This document shows positions 22,301 to 35,060 of a DNA stretch of 64,000 nucleotides, piece after piece (the stretch's first letter is position 1; each line of letters starts with the position of its first letter). The notes under the pieces were generated by a model. The model worked only from the letters and a program-made list of their open reading frames with translations, ran no database searches and was not told where the DNA came from. A program made the position numbers and the translations under genes. This DNA comes from Gordius sp. MW1. Lineage: Eukaryota > Nematomorpha > Gordioida > Gordea > Gordiidae. The stretch covers positions 12,090,168-12,154,167 of the forward strand of contig OZ038531.1 in assembly GCA_964036665.1 (NCBI GenBank). Reading direction: 5' to 3'.

Positions 22301-25300
22301 CGCAACAATAAAACGTTGTCTTTTGTCAAAATGATAGTTCTCGCAGCTTAAAACCTCTTTTCGGAAGTCAATCGAGGATAATAGGATTCTCAAATTGGCT
22401 TACTTTTATATATTTTTTTATGCTCTTTTACATAGAATCGAAAAAAATAAATATTTTTACCTCAAAATTTTTCACATATTTCTCTTTGAACCGTATTCAT
22501 CCGATGAAAGTTGTCGTTTTCAGACGTGGTTTCTATGATCCCAAGTAAAAATTTATCAGAATTTAAAAACTATTACTTTGAAATCATGATCGCATAAAGC
22601 AGTTTTCAAAAATTAAGCACTCACGTTGCGATACAACAAAAACAAACTAATCGCAACAATAACGTTGTCTTTTGTCAAAATGATAGTTCTCGCAGCTTAA
22701 AACCTCTTTTCGGAAGTCAATCAAGGATAATAGGATTCTCAAATTGGCTTACTTTTATATATTTTTTTTTGCTCTTTCACATAGAATCGAAAAAAATAAA
22801 TATTTTTGCCTCAAAATTTTTCACATATTTTTCTTTGAACCGTATTCATCCGATGAAAGTTGTCGTTTTCAGACGTGGTTTCTATGATATCAAGTAAAAA
22901 TTTATCAGAATCTAAAAACTATTACTTTGAAATCCTGATCGCATAGAGCAGTTTTCAAAAATTAAGCACTCACGTTGCGATACAACAAACTAATCGCAAC
23001 AATAAAACGTTGTCTTTTGTCAAAATGATAGTTCTCGCAGCTTAAAACCTCTTTTCGGAAGTCAATCGAGGATAATAGGATTCTCAAATTGGCTTACTTT
23101 TATATATTTTTTCATGCTCTTTCACATAGAATCGAAAAAAAGGAATATTTTTGTCTCTTCACATATTTTTCTTTGAACCGTATTCATCCGATGAAAGTTG
23201 TCGTTTTCAGACGTGGTTTCTATGATCCCAAGTAAAAATTTATCAGAATCTAAAAACTATTACTTTGAAATCATGATCGCATAGAGCAATTTTCAAAAAT
23301 TAAGCACTCACGTTGCGATACAACAAACTAATCGCAACAATAAAACGTTGTCTTTTGTCAAAATGATAGTTCTCGCAGCTTAAAACCTCTTTTCGGAAGT
23401 CAATCGAGGATAATAGGATTCTCAAATTGGCTTACTTTTATATATTTTTTATGCTCTTTCACATAGAAACGAAAAAAAGGAATATTTTTGCCTCAAAATT
23501 TTTCACATATTTTTCTTTGAACCGTATTCATCCGATGAAAGTTGTCGTTTTCAGACGTGGTTTCTATGATCCCAAGTAAAAATTTATCAGAATTGAAAAA
23601 CTATTACTTAGAAATCATGATCGCATAGAGCAGTTTTCAAAAATTAAGCACTCACGTTGCGATACAACAAACTAATCGCGACAATAAAACGTTGTCTTTT
23701 GTCAAAATGATAGTTCTCGCAGCTTAAAACCTCTTTTCGGAAGTCAATCGAGGATAATAGGATTCTCAAATTGGCTTACTTTTATATATTTTTTTATGCT
23801 CTTTCACATAGAATCGAAAAAAATAAATATTTTTACCTCAAAATTTTTCACATATTTTTCTTTGAACCGTATTCATCCGATGAAAGTTGTCGTTTTCAGA
23901 CGTGGTTTCTATGATCCCAAGTAAAAATTTATCAGAATTTAAAAACTATTACTTTGAAATCATGATCGCATAAAGCAGTTTTCAAAAATTAAGCACTCAC
24001 GTTGCGATACAACAAAAACTAACTAATCGCAACAATAAAACGTTGTCTTTTGTCAAAATGATAGTTCTCGCAGCTTAAAACCTCTTTTCGGAAGTCAATC
24101 GAGGATAATAGGATTCTCAAATTGGCTTACTTTTATATATTTTTTTATGCTCTTTCACATAGAATCGAAAAAAATAAATATTTTTACCTCAAAATTTTTC
24201 ACATATTTTTCTTTGAACCGTATTCATCCGATGAAAGTTGTCGTTTTCAGACGTGGTTTCTATGATCCCAAGTAAAAATTTATCAGAATTTAAAAACTAT
24301 TACTTTGAAATCATGATCGCATAAAGCAGTTTTCAAAAATTAAGCACTCACGTTGCGATACAACAAAAACTAACTAATCGCAACAATAAAACGTTGTCTT
24401 TTGTCAAAATGATAGTTCTCGCAGCTTAAAACCTCTTTTCGGAAGTCAATCGAGGATAATAGGATTCTCAAATTGGCTTACTTTTATATATTTTTTCATG
24501 CTCTTTCACATAGAATCAAAAAAAAGGAATATTTTTGCCTCAAAATTTTTCACATATTTTTCTTTGAACCGTATTCATCCCATGAAAGTTGTCGTTTTCA
24601 GACGTGGTTTCTATGATCCCAAGTAAAAATTTATCAGAATCTAAAAACTATTACTTTGAAATCATGATCGCGTAGAGCAGTTTTCAAAAATTAAGCAATC
24701 ACGTTGCGATACAACAAACTAATCGCAACAATAAAACGTTGTCTTTTGTCAAAATGATAGTTCTCGCAGCTTAAAACCTCTTTTCGGAAGTCAATCGAGG
24801 ATAATAGGATTCTCAAATTGGCTTACTTTTATATATTTTTTCATGCTCTTTCACATAGAATCGAAAAAAAGGAATATTTTTGCCTCAAAATTTTTCACAT
24901 ATTTTTCTTTGAACCGTATTCATCCGATGAAAGTTGTCGTTTTCAGACGTGGTTTCTATGATCCCAAGTAAAAATTTATCAGAATCTAAAAACTATTACT
25001 TTGAAAACATGATCGCATAGAGCAGTTTTCAAAAATTAAGCACTCACGTTGCGATACAACAAACTAATCGCAACAATAAAACGTTGTCTTTTGTCAAAAT
25101 GATAGTTCTCGCAGCTTAAAACCTCTTTTCGGAAGTCAATCGAGGATAATAGGATTCTCAAATTGGCTTACTTTTATATATTTTTTTATGCTCTTTTACA
25201 TAGAATCGAAAAAAATAAATATTTTTACCTCAAAATTTTTCACATATTTTTCTTTGAACCGTATTCATCCGATGAAAGTTGTCGTTTTCAGACGTGGTTT

Positions 25301-25711
25301 CTATGATCCCAAGTAAAAATTTATCAGAATTTAAAAACTATTACTTTGAAATCATGATGGCATAAAGCAGTTTTCAAAAATTAAGCACTCACGTTGCGAT
25401 ACAACAAAAACAAACTAATCGCAACAATAACGTTGTCTTTTGTCAAAATGATAGTTCTCGCAGCTTAAAACCTCTTTTCGGAAGTCAATCAAGGATAATA
25501 GGATTCTCAAATTGGCTTACTTTTATATATTTTTTTTTGCTCTTTCACATAGAATCGAAAAAAATAAATATTTTTGCCTCAAAATTTTTCACATATTTTT
25601 CTTTGAACCGTATTCATCCGATGAAAGTTGTCGTTTTCAGACGTGGTTTCTATGATATCAAGTAAAAATTTATCAGAATCTAAAAACTATTACTTTGAAA
25701 TCCTGATCGCA
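19341..25711 (+). repeat. Higher-order repeat, 3,807-bp offset (11 monomers)
   Basis: Monomers at 19475, 19819, 20164, 20515, 20866, 21211 and 21556 have partners at 23282, 23626, 23971, 24322, 24673, 25018 and 25363. Shared rare variants include the TTTTTGTCTCTTCACAT 7-bp loss, GAGCAATTTTC, ACTTAGAAATC, CAAAAACTAACTAATCG, GCGTAGAGC with AAGCAATCACG, and AATAACG with TCAAGGATAA. Inside it, 21211-21904 and 22250-22943 form an additional duplication offset by 1,039 bp (GATATCAAG and ATCCTGATCG type). Confidence 0.88.
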
Positions 25712-28128
25712 TAGAGCAGTTTTCAAAAATTAAGCACTCACGTTGCGATACAACAAACTAATCGCAACAATAAAACGTTGTCTTTTGTCAAAATGATAGT
25801 TCTCGCAGCTTAAAACCTCTTTTCGGAAGTCAATCGAGGATAATAGGATTCTCAAATTGGCTTACTTTTATATATTTTTTTATGCTCTTTCACATAGAAT
25901 CGAAAAAAATAAATATTTTTACCTCAAAATTTTTCACATATTTTTCTTTGAACCGTATTCATCCGATGAAAGTTGTCGTTTTCAGACGTGGTTTCTATGA
26001 TCCTAAGTAAAAATTTATCAGAATTGAAAAACTATTACTTTAATCATGATCGCATAAAGCACTTTTCAAAAATTAAGCACTCACGTTGCGATACAACAAA
26101 AACAAACTAATCGCAACAATAAAACGTTGTCTTTTGTCAAAATGATAGTTCTCGCAGCTTAAAACCTCTTTTCGGAAGTCAATCGAGGATAATAGGATTC
26201 TCAAATTGGCTTACTTTTATATATTTTTTTATTCTCTTTCACATAGATTTGAAAAAAAGGAATATTTTTGCCTCAAAATTTTTCACATATTTTTCTTTGA
26301 ACCGTATTTATTTGATGAAAGTTGTCGTTTTTAGACGTGGTTTCTATGATCCCAAGTAAAAATTTATCAGAATCTAAAAACTATTACTTTGAAATCATGA
26401 TCGCATAGAGCAGTTTTCAAAAATTAAGCACTCACGTTGCGATACAACAAACTAATCGCAACAATAAAACGTTGTCTTTTGTCAAAATGATAGTTCTCGC
26501 AGCTTAAAACCTCTTTTCGGAAGTCAATCGAGGATAATAGGATTCTCAAATTGGCTTACTTTTATATATTTTTTCATGCTCTTTCACATAGAATTGAAAA
26601 AAAGGAATATTTTTGCCTCAAAATTTTTCACATATTTTTCTTTGAACCGTATTCATCCGATGAATGTTGTCGTTTTCAGACGTGGTTTCTATGATCCCAA
26701 GTAAAAATTTATCAGAATCTAAAAACTATTACTTTGAAATCATGATCGCATAGAGCAGTTTTCAAAAATTAAGCACTCACGTTGCAATACAACAAACTAA
26801 TCGCAACAATAAAACGTTGTCTTTTGTCAAAATGATAGTTCTCGCAGCTTAAAACCTCTTTTCGGAAGTCAATCGAGGATAATAGGATTCTCAAATTGGC
26901 TTACTTTTATATATTTTTTCATGCTCTTTCACATAGAATCGAAAAAAAGGAATATTTTTGTCTCAAAATTTTTCACATATTGTTCTTTGAACCGTATTCA
27001 TCCGATGAAAGTTGTCGTTTTCAGACGTGGTTTCTATGATCCCAAGTAAAAATTTATCAGAATCTAAAAACTATTACTTTGAAATCATGATCGCATAGAG
27101 CAGTTTTCAAAAATTAAGCACTCACGTTGCGATACAACAAACTAATCGCAACAATAAAACGTTGTCTTTTGTCAAAATGATAGTTCTCGCAGCTTAAAAC
27201 CTCTTTTCGGAAGTCAATCGAGGATAATAGGATTCTCAAATTGGCTTACTTTTATATATATTTTTATGCTCTTTCACATAGAATCGAAAAAAATAAATAT
27301 TTTTACCTCAAAATTTTTCACATATTTTTCTTTGAACCGTATTCATCCGATGAAAGTTGTCGTTTTCAGACGTGGTTTCTATGATCCCAAGTAAAAATTT
27401 ATCAGAATTTAAAAACTATTACTTTGAAATCATGATCGCATAAAGCAGTTTTCAAAAATTAAGCACTCACGTTGCGATAGAACAAAAACAAACTAATCGC
27501 AACAATAAAACGTTGTCTTTTGTCAAAATGATAGTTCTCGCAGCTTAAAACCTCTTTTCGGAAGTCAATCGAGGATAATAGGATTCTCAAATTGGCTTAC
27601 TTTTATATATTTTTTCATGCTCTTTCACATAGAATCGAAAAAAAGGAATATTTTTGTCTCTTCACATATTTTTCTTTGAACCGTATTCATCCGATGAAAG
27701 TTGTCGTTTTCAGACGTGGTTTCTATGATCCCAAGTAAAAATTTATCAGAATCTAAAAACTATTACTTTGAAATCATGATCGCATAGAGCAATTTTCAAA
27801 AATTAAGCACTCACGTTGCGATACAACAAACTAATCGCAACAATAAAACGTTGTCTTTTGTCAAAATGATAGTTCTCGCAGCTTAAAACCTCTTTTCGGA
27901 AGTCAATCGAGGATAATAGGATTCTCAAATTGGCTTACTTTTATATATTTTTTATGCTCTTTCACATAGAAACGAAAAAAAGGAATATTTTTGCCTCAAA
28001 ATTTTTCACATATTTTTCTTTGAACCGTATTCATCCGATGAAAGTTGTCGTTTTCAGACGTGGTTTCTATGATCCCAAGTAAAAATTTATCAGAATTGAA
28101 AAACTATTACTTTGAAATCATGATCGCA
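25712..28128 (+). repeat. Uninterrupted paralogue of the LINE target region (pre-insertion allele in the array)
   Basis: The monomer at 25712 matches the one at 14328, sharing the rare GATCCTAAG and ATTACTTTAATCATG. The next monomer (26055) matches the interrupted one at 14671 and continues, without a LINE, into ACATAGATTTGAAAAAAAGG and CCGTATTTATTTGATG, the sequence found just after the LINE at 17939-18010. Further partners follow at an offset of 8,307-8,310 bp: GTTGCAATAC with TTGTCTC (18442 and 26751), the 7-bp loss (19341 and 27651), GAGCAATTTTC (19475 and 27785). The empty site is ATTCTCTTTCACATA at 26231-26245, one base different from the target-site duplication. Confidence 0.92.
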
Positions 28129-28826
28129 TAAAGCAGTTTTCAAAAATTAAGCACTCACGTTGCGATACAACAAAAACAAACTAATCGCAACAATAAGACG
28201 TTGTCTTTTGTCAAAATGATAGTTCTCGCAGCTTAAAACCTCTTTTCGGAAGTCAATCGAGGATAATAGGATTCTCAAATTGGCTTACTTTTATATATTT
28301 TTTTATGCTCTTTCACATAGAATCGAAAAAAATAAATATTTTTACCTCAAAATTTTTCACATATTTTTCTTTGAACCGTATTCATCCGATGAAAGTTGTC
28401 GTTTTCAGACGTGGTTTCTTCCCAAGTAAAAATTTATCAGAATTTAAAAACTATTACTTTGAAATCATGATCGCATAAAGCAGTTTTCAAAAATTAAGCA
28501 CTCACGTTGCGATACAACAAAAACAAACTAATCGCAACAATAAGACGTTGTCTTTTGTCAAAATGATAGTTCTCGCAGCTTAAAACCTCTTTTCGGAAGT
28601 CAATCGAGGATAATAGGATTCTCAAATTGGCTTACTTTTATATATTTTTTTATGCTCTTTCACATAGAATCGAAAAAAATAAATATTTTTACCTCAAAAT
28701 TTTTCACATATTTTTCTTTGAACCGTATTCATCCGATGAAAGTTGTCGTTTTCAGACGTGGTTTCTATGATCCCAAGTAAAAATTTATCAGAATTGAAAA
28801 ACTATTACTTTGAAATCATGATCGCA

Positions 28827-31800
28827 TAGAGCAGTTTTCAAAAATTAAGCACTCACGTTGCGATACAACAAACTAATCGCGACAATAAAACGTTGTCTTT
28901 TGTCAAAATGATAGTTCTCGCAGCTTAAAACCTCTTGTCGGAAGTCAATCGAGGATAATAGGATTCTCAAATTGGCTTACTTTTATATATTTTTTCATGC
29001 TCTTTCACATAGAATTGAAAAAAAGGAATATTTTTGCCTCAAAATTTTTCACATATTTTTCTTTGAACTATATTCATCCGATGAAAGTTGTCGTTTTCAG
29101 ACGTGGTTTCTATGATCCCAAGTAAAAATTTATCAGAATCTAAAAACTATTACTTTGAAATCATGATCGCATAGAGCAGTTTTCAAAAATTAAGCACTCA
29201 CGTTGCGATACAACAAACTAATCGCAACAATAAAACGTTGTCTTTTGTCAAAATGATAGTTCTCGCAGCTTAAAACCTCTTTTCGGAAGTCAATCGAGGA
29301 TAATAGGATTCTCAAATTGGCTTACTTTTATATATTTTTTCATGCTCTTAAACATAGAATCGAAAAAAAGGAATATTTTTGCTTCAAAATTTTTCACATA
29401 TTTTTCTTTGAACCGTATTCATCCGATGAAAGTTGTCGTTTTCAGACGTGGTTTCTATGATCCCAAGTAAAAATTTATCAGAATTTAAAAACTATTACTT
29501 TGAAATCATGATCGCATAAAGCAGTTTTCAAAAATTAAGCACTCACGTTGCGATACAACAAACTAATCGCAACAATAAAACGTTGTCTTTTGTCAAAATG
29601 ATAGTTCTCGCAGCTTAAAACCTCTTTTCGGAAGTCAATCGAGGATAATAGGATTCTCAAATTGGCTTACTTTTATATATTTTTTCATGCTCTTTCACAT
29701 AGAATCGAAAAAAAGGAATATTTTTGCTTCAAAATTTTTCACATATTTTTCTTTGAACCGTATTCATCCGATTAAAGTTGTCGTTTTCAGACGTGGTTTC
29801 TATGATCCCAAGTAAAATTTATCAGAATCTAAAAACTATTACTTTGAAATCATGATCGCATAGAGCTGTTTTCAAAAATTAAGCACTCACGTTGCGATAC
29901 AACAAACTAATCGCAACAATAAAACGTTGTCTTTTGTCAAAATGATAGTTCTCGCAGCTTAAAACCTCTTTTCGGAAGTCAATAGAGGATAATAGGATTC
30001 TCAAATTGGCTTACTTTTATATATTTTTTCATGCTCTTTCACATAGAATCGAAAAAAAGGAATATTTTTGCTTCAAAATTTTTCACATATTTTTCTTTGA
30101 ACCGTATTCATCCGATGAAAGTTGTCGTTTTCAGACGTGGTTTCTATGATCCCAAGTAAAAATTTATCAGAATCTAAAAACTATTACTTTGAAATCATGA
30201 TCGCATAGAGCTGTTTTCAAAAATTAAGCACTCACGTTGCGATACAACAAACTAATCGCAACAATAAAACGTTGTCTTTTGTCAAAATGATAGTTCTCGC
30301 AGCTTAAAACCTCTTTTCGGAAGTCAATCGAGGATAATAGGATTCTCAAATTGGCTTACTTTTATATATTTTTTTATGCTCTTTCACATAGAATCGAAAA
30401 AAATAAATATTTTTACCTCAAAATTTTTCACATATTTTTCTTTGAACCGTATTCATCCGATGAAAGTTGTCGTTTTCAGACGTGGTTTCTATGATCCCAA
30501 GTAAAAATTTATCAGAAAGTAAAAACTATTACTTTGAAATCATGATCGCATAAAGCAGTTTTCAAAAATTAAGCACTCACGTTGCGATACAACAAAAACT
30601 AACTAATCGCAACAATAAAACGTTGTCTTTTGTCAAAATGATAGTTCTCGCAGCTTAAAACCTCTTTTCGGAAGTCAATCGAGGATAATAGGATTCTCAA
30701 ATTGGCTTACTTTTATATATTTTTTTATGCTCTTTCACATAGAATCGAAAAAAATAAATATTTTTGCCTCAAAATTTTTCACATATTTTTCTTTGAACCG
30801 TATTCATCCGATGAAAGTTGTCGTTTTCAGACGTGGTTTCTATGATATCAAGTAAAAATTTATCAGAATCTAAAAACTATTACTTTGAAATCCTGATCGC
30901 ATAGAGCAGTTTTCAAAAATTAAGCACTCACGTTGCGATACAACAAACTAATCGCAACAATAAAACGTTGTCTTTTGTCAAAATGATAGTTCTCGCAGCT
31001 TAAAACCTCTTTTCGGAAGTCAATCGAGGATAATAGGATTCTCAAATTGGCTTACTTTTATATATTTTTTTATGCTCTTTCACATAGAATCGAAAAAAAG
31101 GAATATTTTTGCTTCAAAATTTTTCACATATTTTTCTTTGAACCGTATTCATCCGATTAAAGTTGTTGTTTTCAGACGTGGTTTCTATGATCCCAAGTAA
31201 AAATTTATCAGAATTTAAAAACTATTACTTTGAAATCATGATCGCATAAAGCAGTTTTCAAAAATTAAGCACTCACGTTGCGATACAACATACTAATCGC
31301 AACAATAAAACGTTGTCTTTTGTCAAAATGATAGTTCTCGCAGCTTAAAACCTCTTTTCGGAAGTCAATCGAGGATAATAGGATTCTCAAATTGGCTTAC
31401 TTTTATATATTTTTTCATGCTCTTTCACATAGAATCGAAAAAAAGGAATATTTTTGCTTCAAAATTTTTCACATATTTTTCTTTGAACCGTATTCATCCG
31501 ATTAAAGTTGTCGTTTTCAGACGTGGTTTCTATGATCCCAAGTAAAAATTTATCAGAATCTAAAAACTATTACTTTGAAATCATGATCGCATAGAGCAGT
31601 TTTCAAAAATTAAGCACTCACGTTGCGATACAACAAACTAATCGCAACAATAAAACGTTGTCTTTTGTCAAAATGATAGTTCTCGCAGCTTAAAACCTCT
31701 TTTCGGAAGTCAATCGAGGATAATAGGATTCTCAAATTGGCTTACTTTTATATATTTTTTTATGCTCTTTCACATAGAATCGAAAAAAATAAATATTTTT

Positions 31801-32638
31801 ACCTCAAAATTTTTCACATATTTTTCTTTGAACCGTATTCATCCGATGAAAGTTGTCGTTTTCAGACGTGGTTTCTATGATCCCAAGTAAAAATTTATCA
31901 GAATTTAAAAACTATTACTTTGAAATCATGATCGCATAAAGCAGTTTTCAAAAATTAAGCACTCACGTTGCGATACAACAAAAACAAACTAATCGCAACA
32001 ATAAAACGTTGTCTTTTGTCAAAATGATAGTTCTCGCAGCTTAAAACCTCTTTTCGGAAGTCAATCGAGGATAATATAATTCTCAAATTGGCTTACTTTT
32101 ATATATTTTTTCATGCTCTTTCACATAGAATCGAAAAAAAGGAATATTTTTGCTTCAAAATTTTTCACATATTTTTCTTTGAACCGTATTCATCCGATGA
32201 AAGTTGTCGTTTTCAGACGTGGTTTCTATGATCCCAAGTAAAAATTTATCAGAATTTAAAAACTATTACTTTGAAATCATGATCGCATAAAGCAGTTTTC
32301 AAAAATTAAGCACTCACGTTGCGATACAACAAAAACAAACTAATCGCAACAATAAAACGTTGTCTTTTGTCAAAATGATAGTTCTCGCAGCTTAAAACCT
32401 CTTTTCGGAAGTCAATCGAGGATAATAGGATTCTCAAATTGGCTTACTTTTATATATTTTTTCATGCTCTTTCACATAGAATCGAAAAAAAGGAATATTT
32501 TTGCTTCAAAATTTTTCACATATTTTTCTTTGAACCGTATTCATCCGATGAAAGTTGTCGTTTTCAGACGTGGTTTCTATGATCCCAAGTAAAAATTTAT
32601 CAGAATCTAAAAACTATTACTTTGAAATAATGATCGCA
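28827..32638 (+). repeat. Satellite domain rich in TTGCTTC and GAGCTG variants
   Basis: After a GCGACAAT / CTTGTCGG monomer at 28827 the array is dominated by monomers with TTTTTGCTTCAAAA (29386, 29724, 30068, 31110, 31449, 32150, 32504) and with GAGCTGTTTTC (29861, 30206). Both variants are rare or absent before 28.8 kb and fade after about 37 kb, so this stretch is a local homogenisation domain. No gene-like sequence is seen. Confidence 0.7.
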
Positions 32639-35060
32639 TAGAGCTGTTTTCAAAAATTAAGCACTCACGTTGCGATACAACAAACTAATCGCAACAATAA
32701 AACGTTGTCTTTTGTCAAAATGATTGTTCTCGCAGCTTAAAACCTCTTTTCGGAAGTCAATCGAGGATAATAGGATTCTCAAATTGGCTTACTTTTATAT
32801 ATTTTTTCATGCTCTTTCACATAGAATCGAAAAAAAGGAATATTTTTGCTTCAAAATTTTTCACATATTTTTCTTTGAACCGTATTCATCCGATGAAAGT
32901 TGTCGTTTTCAGACGTGGTTTCTATGATCCCAAGTAAAAATTTATCAGAATTTAAAAACTATTACTTTGAAATCATGATCGCATAAAGCAGTTTTCAAAA
33001 ATTAAGCACTCACGTTGCGATACAACAAAAACAAACTAATCGCAACAATAAAACGTTGTCTTTTGTCAAAATGATAGTTCTCGCAGCTTAAAACCTCTTT
33101 TCGGAAGTCAATCGAGGATAATAGGATTCTCAAATTGGCTTACTTTTATATATTTTTTTATGCTCTTTCACATAGAATCGAAAAAAATTAATATTTTTAC
33201 CTCAAAATTTTTCACATATTTTTCTTTGAACCGTATTCATCCGATGAAAGTTGTCGTTTTCAGACGTGGTTTCTATGATCCCAAGTAAAAATTTATCAGA
33301 ATTTAAAAACTTTTTTTTGAAATCATGATCGCATAAAGCAGTTTTCAAAAATTAAGCACTCACGTTGCGATACAACAAACTAATCGCAACAATAAAACGT
33401 TGTCTTTTGTCAAAATGATAGTTCTCGCAGCTTAAAACCTCTTTTCGGAAGTCAATCGAGGATAATAGGATTCTCAAATTGGCTTACTTTTATATATTTT
33501 TTTATGCTCTTTCACATAGAATCGAAAAAAATAAATATTTTTGCCTCAAAATTTTTCACATATTTTTCTTTGAACCGTATTCATCCGATGAAAGTTGTCG
33601 TTTTCAGACGTGGTTTCTATGATATCAAGTAAAAATTTATCAGAATCTAAAAACTATTACTTTGAAATCCTGATCGCATAGAGCAGTTTTCAAAAATTAA
33701 GCACTCACGTTGCGATACAACAAACTAATCGCAACAATAAAACGTTGTCTTTTGTCAAAATGATAGTTCTCGCAGCTTAAAACCTCTTTTCGGAAGTCAA
33801 TCGAGGACAATAGGATTCTCAAATTGGCTTACTTTTATATATTTTTTCATGCTCTTTCACATAGAATCGAAAAAAAGGAATATTTTTGCTTCAAAATTTT
33901 TCACATATTTTTCTTTGAACCGTATTCATCCGATGAAAGTTGTCGTTTTCAGACGTGGTTTCTATGATCCCAAGTAAAAATTTATCAGAATCTAAAAACT
34001 ATTACTTTGAAATAATGATCGCATAGAGCTGTTTTCAAAAATTAAGCACTCACGTTGCGATACAACAAACTAATCGCAACAATAAAACGTTGTCTTTTGT
34101 CAAAATGATTGTTCTCGCAGCTTAAAACCTCTTTTCGGAAGTCAATCGAGGATAATAGGATTCTCAAATTGGCTTACTTTTATATATTTTTTCATGCTCT
34201 TTCACATAGAATCGAAAAAAAGGAATATTTTTGCTTCAAAATTTTTCACATATTTTTCTTTGAACCGTATTCATCCGATGAAAGTTGTCGTTTTCAGACG
34301 TGGTTTCTATGATCCCAAGTAAAAATTTATCAGAATTTAAAAACTATTACTTTGAAATCATGATCGCATAAAGCAGTTTTCAAAAATTAAGCACTCACGT
34401 TGCGATACAACAAAAACAAACTAATCGCAACAATAAAACGTTGTCTTTTGTCAAAATGATAGTTCTCGCAGCTTAAAACCTCTTTTCGGAAGTCAATCGA
34501 GGATAATAGGATTCTCAAATTGGCTTACTTTTATATATTTTTTTATGCTCTTTCACATAGAATCGAAAAAAATTAATATTTTTACCTCAAAATTTTTCAC
34601 CTATTTTTCTTTGAACCGTATTCATCCGATGAAAGTTGTCGTTTTCAGACGTGGTTTCTATGATCCCAAGTAAAAATTTATCAGAATTTAAAAACTTTTT
34701 TTTGAAATCATGATCGCATAAAGCAGTTTTCAAAAATTAAGCACTCACGTTGCGATACAACAAACTAATCGCAACAATAAAACGTTGTCTTTTGTCAAAA
34801 TGATAGTTCTCGCAGCTTAAAACCTCTTTTCGGAAGTCAATCGAGGATAATAGGATTCTCAAATTGGCTTACTTTTATATATTTTTTTATGCTCTTTCAC
34901 ATAGAATCGAAAAAAATAAATATTTTTGCCTCAAAATTTTTCACATATTTTTCTTTGAACCGTATTCATCCGATGAAAGTTGTCGTTTTCAGACGTGGTT
35001 TCTATGATATCAAGTAAAAATTTATCAGAATCTAAAAACTATTACTTTGAAATCCTGATC
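32639..35060 (+). repeat. Higher-order repeat, 1,385-bp offset
   Basis: Monomers at 32639, 32984 and 33334 recur at 34024, 34369 and 34719. Shared rare features: GAGCTGTTTTC, CAAAATGATTGTTCTCG, AAAATTAATATT and the T run in AAAACTTTTTTTTGAAATC. The unit has four monomers (345, 350, 345, 345 bp). The two identical 67-codon open frames at 32724 and 34109 are a by-product of this duplication, made when A-to-T in GATTGTTC extends a chance frame. Confidence 0.88.

Noticed and set aside
32724-34312. Two identical 67-codon open frames at 32724 and 34109
   Set aside because: They are the same satellite bases in two copies of a 1,385-bp duplication, opened by one A-to-T change. Composition and lack of any domain argue against a gene.
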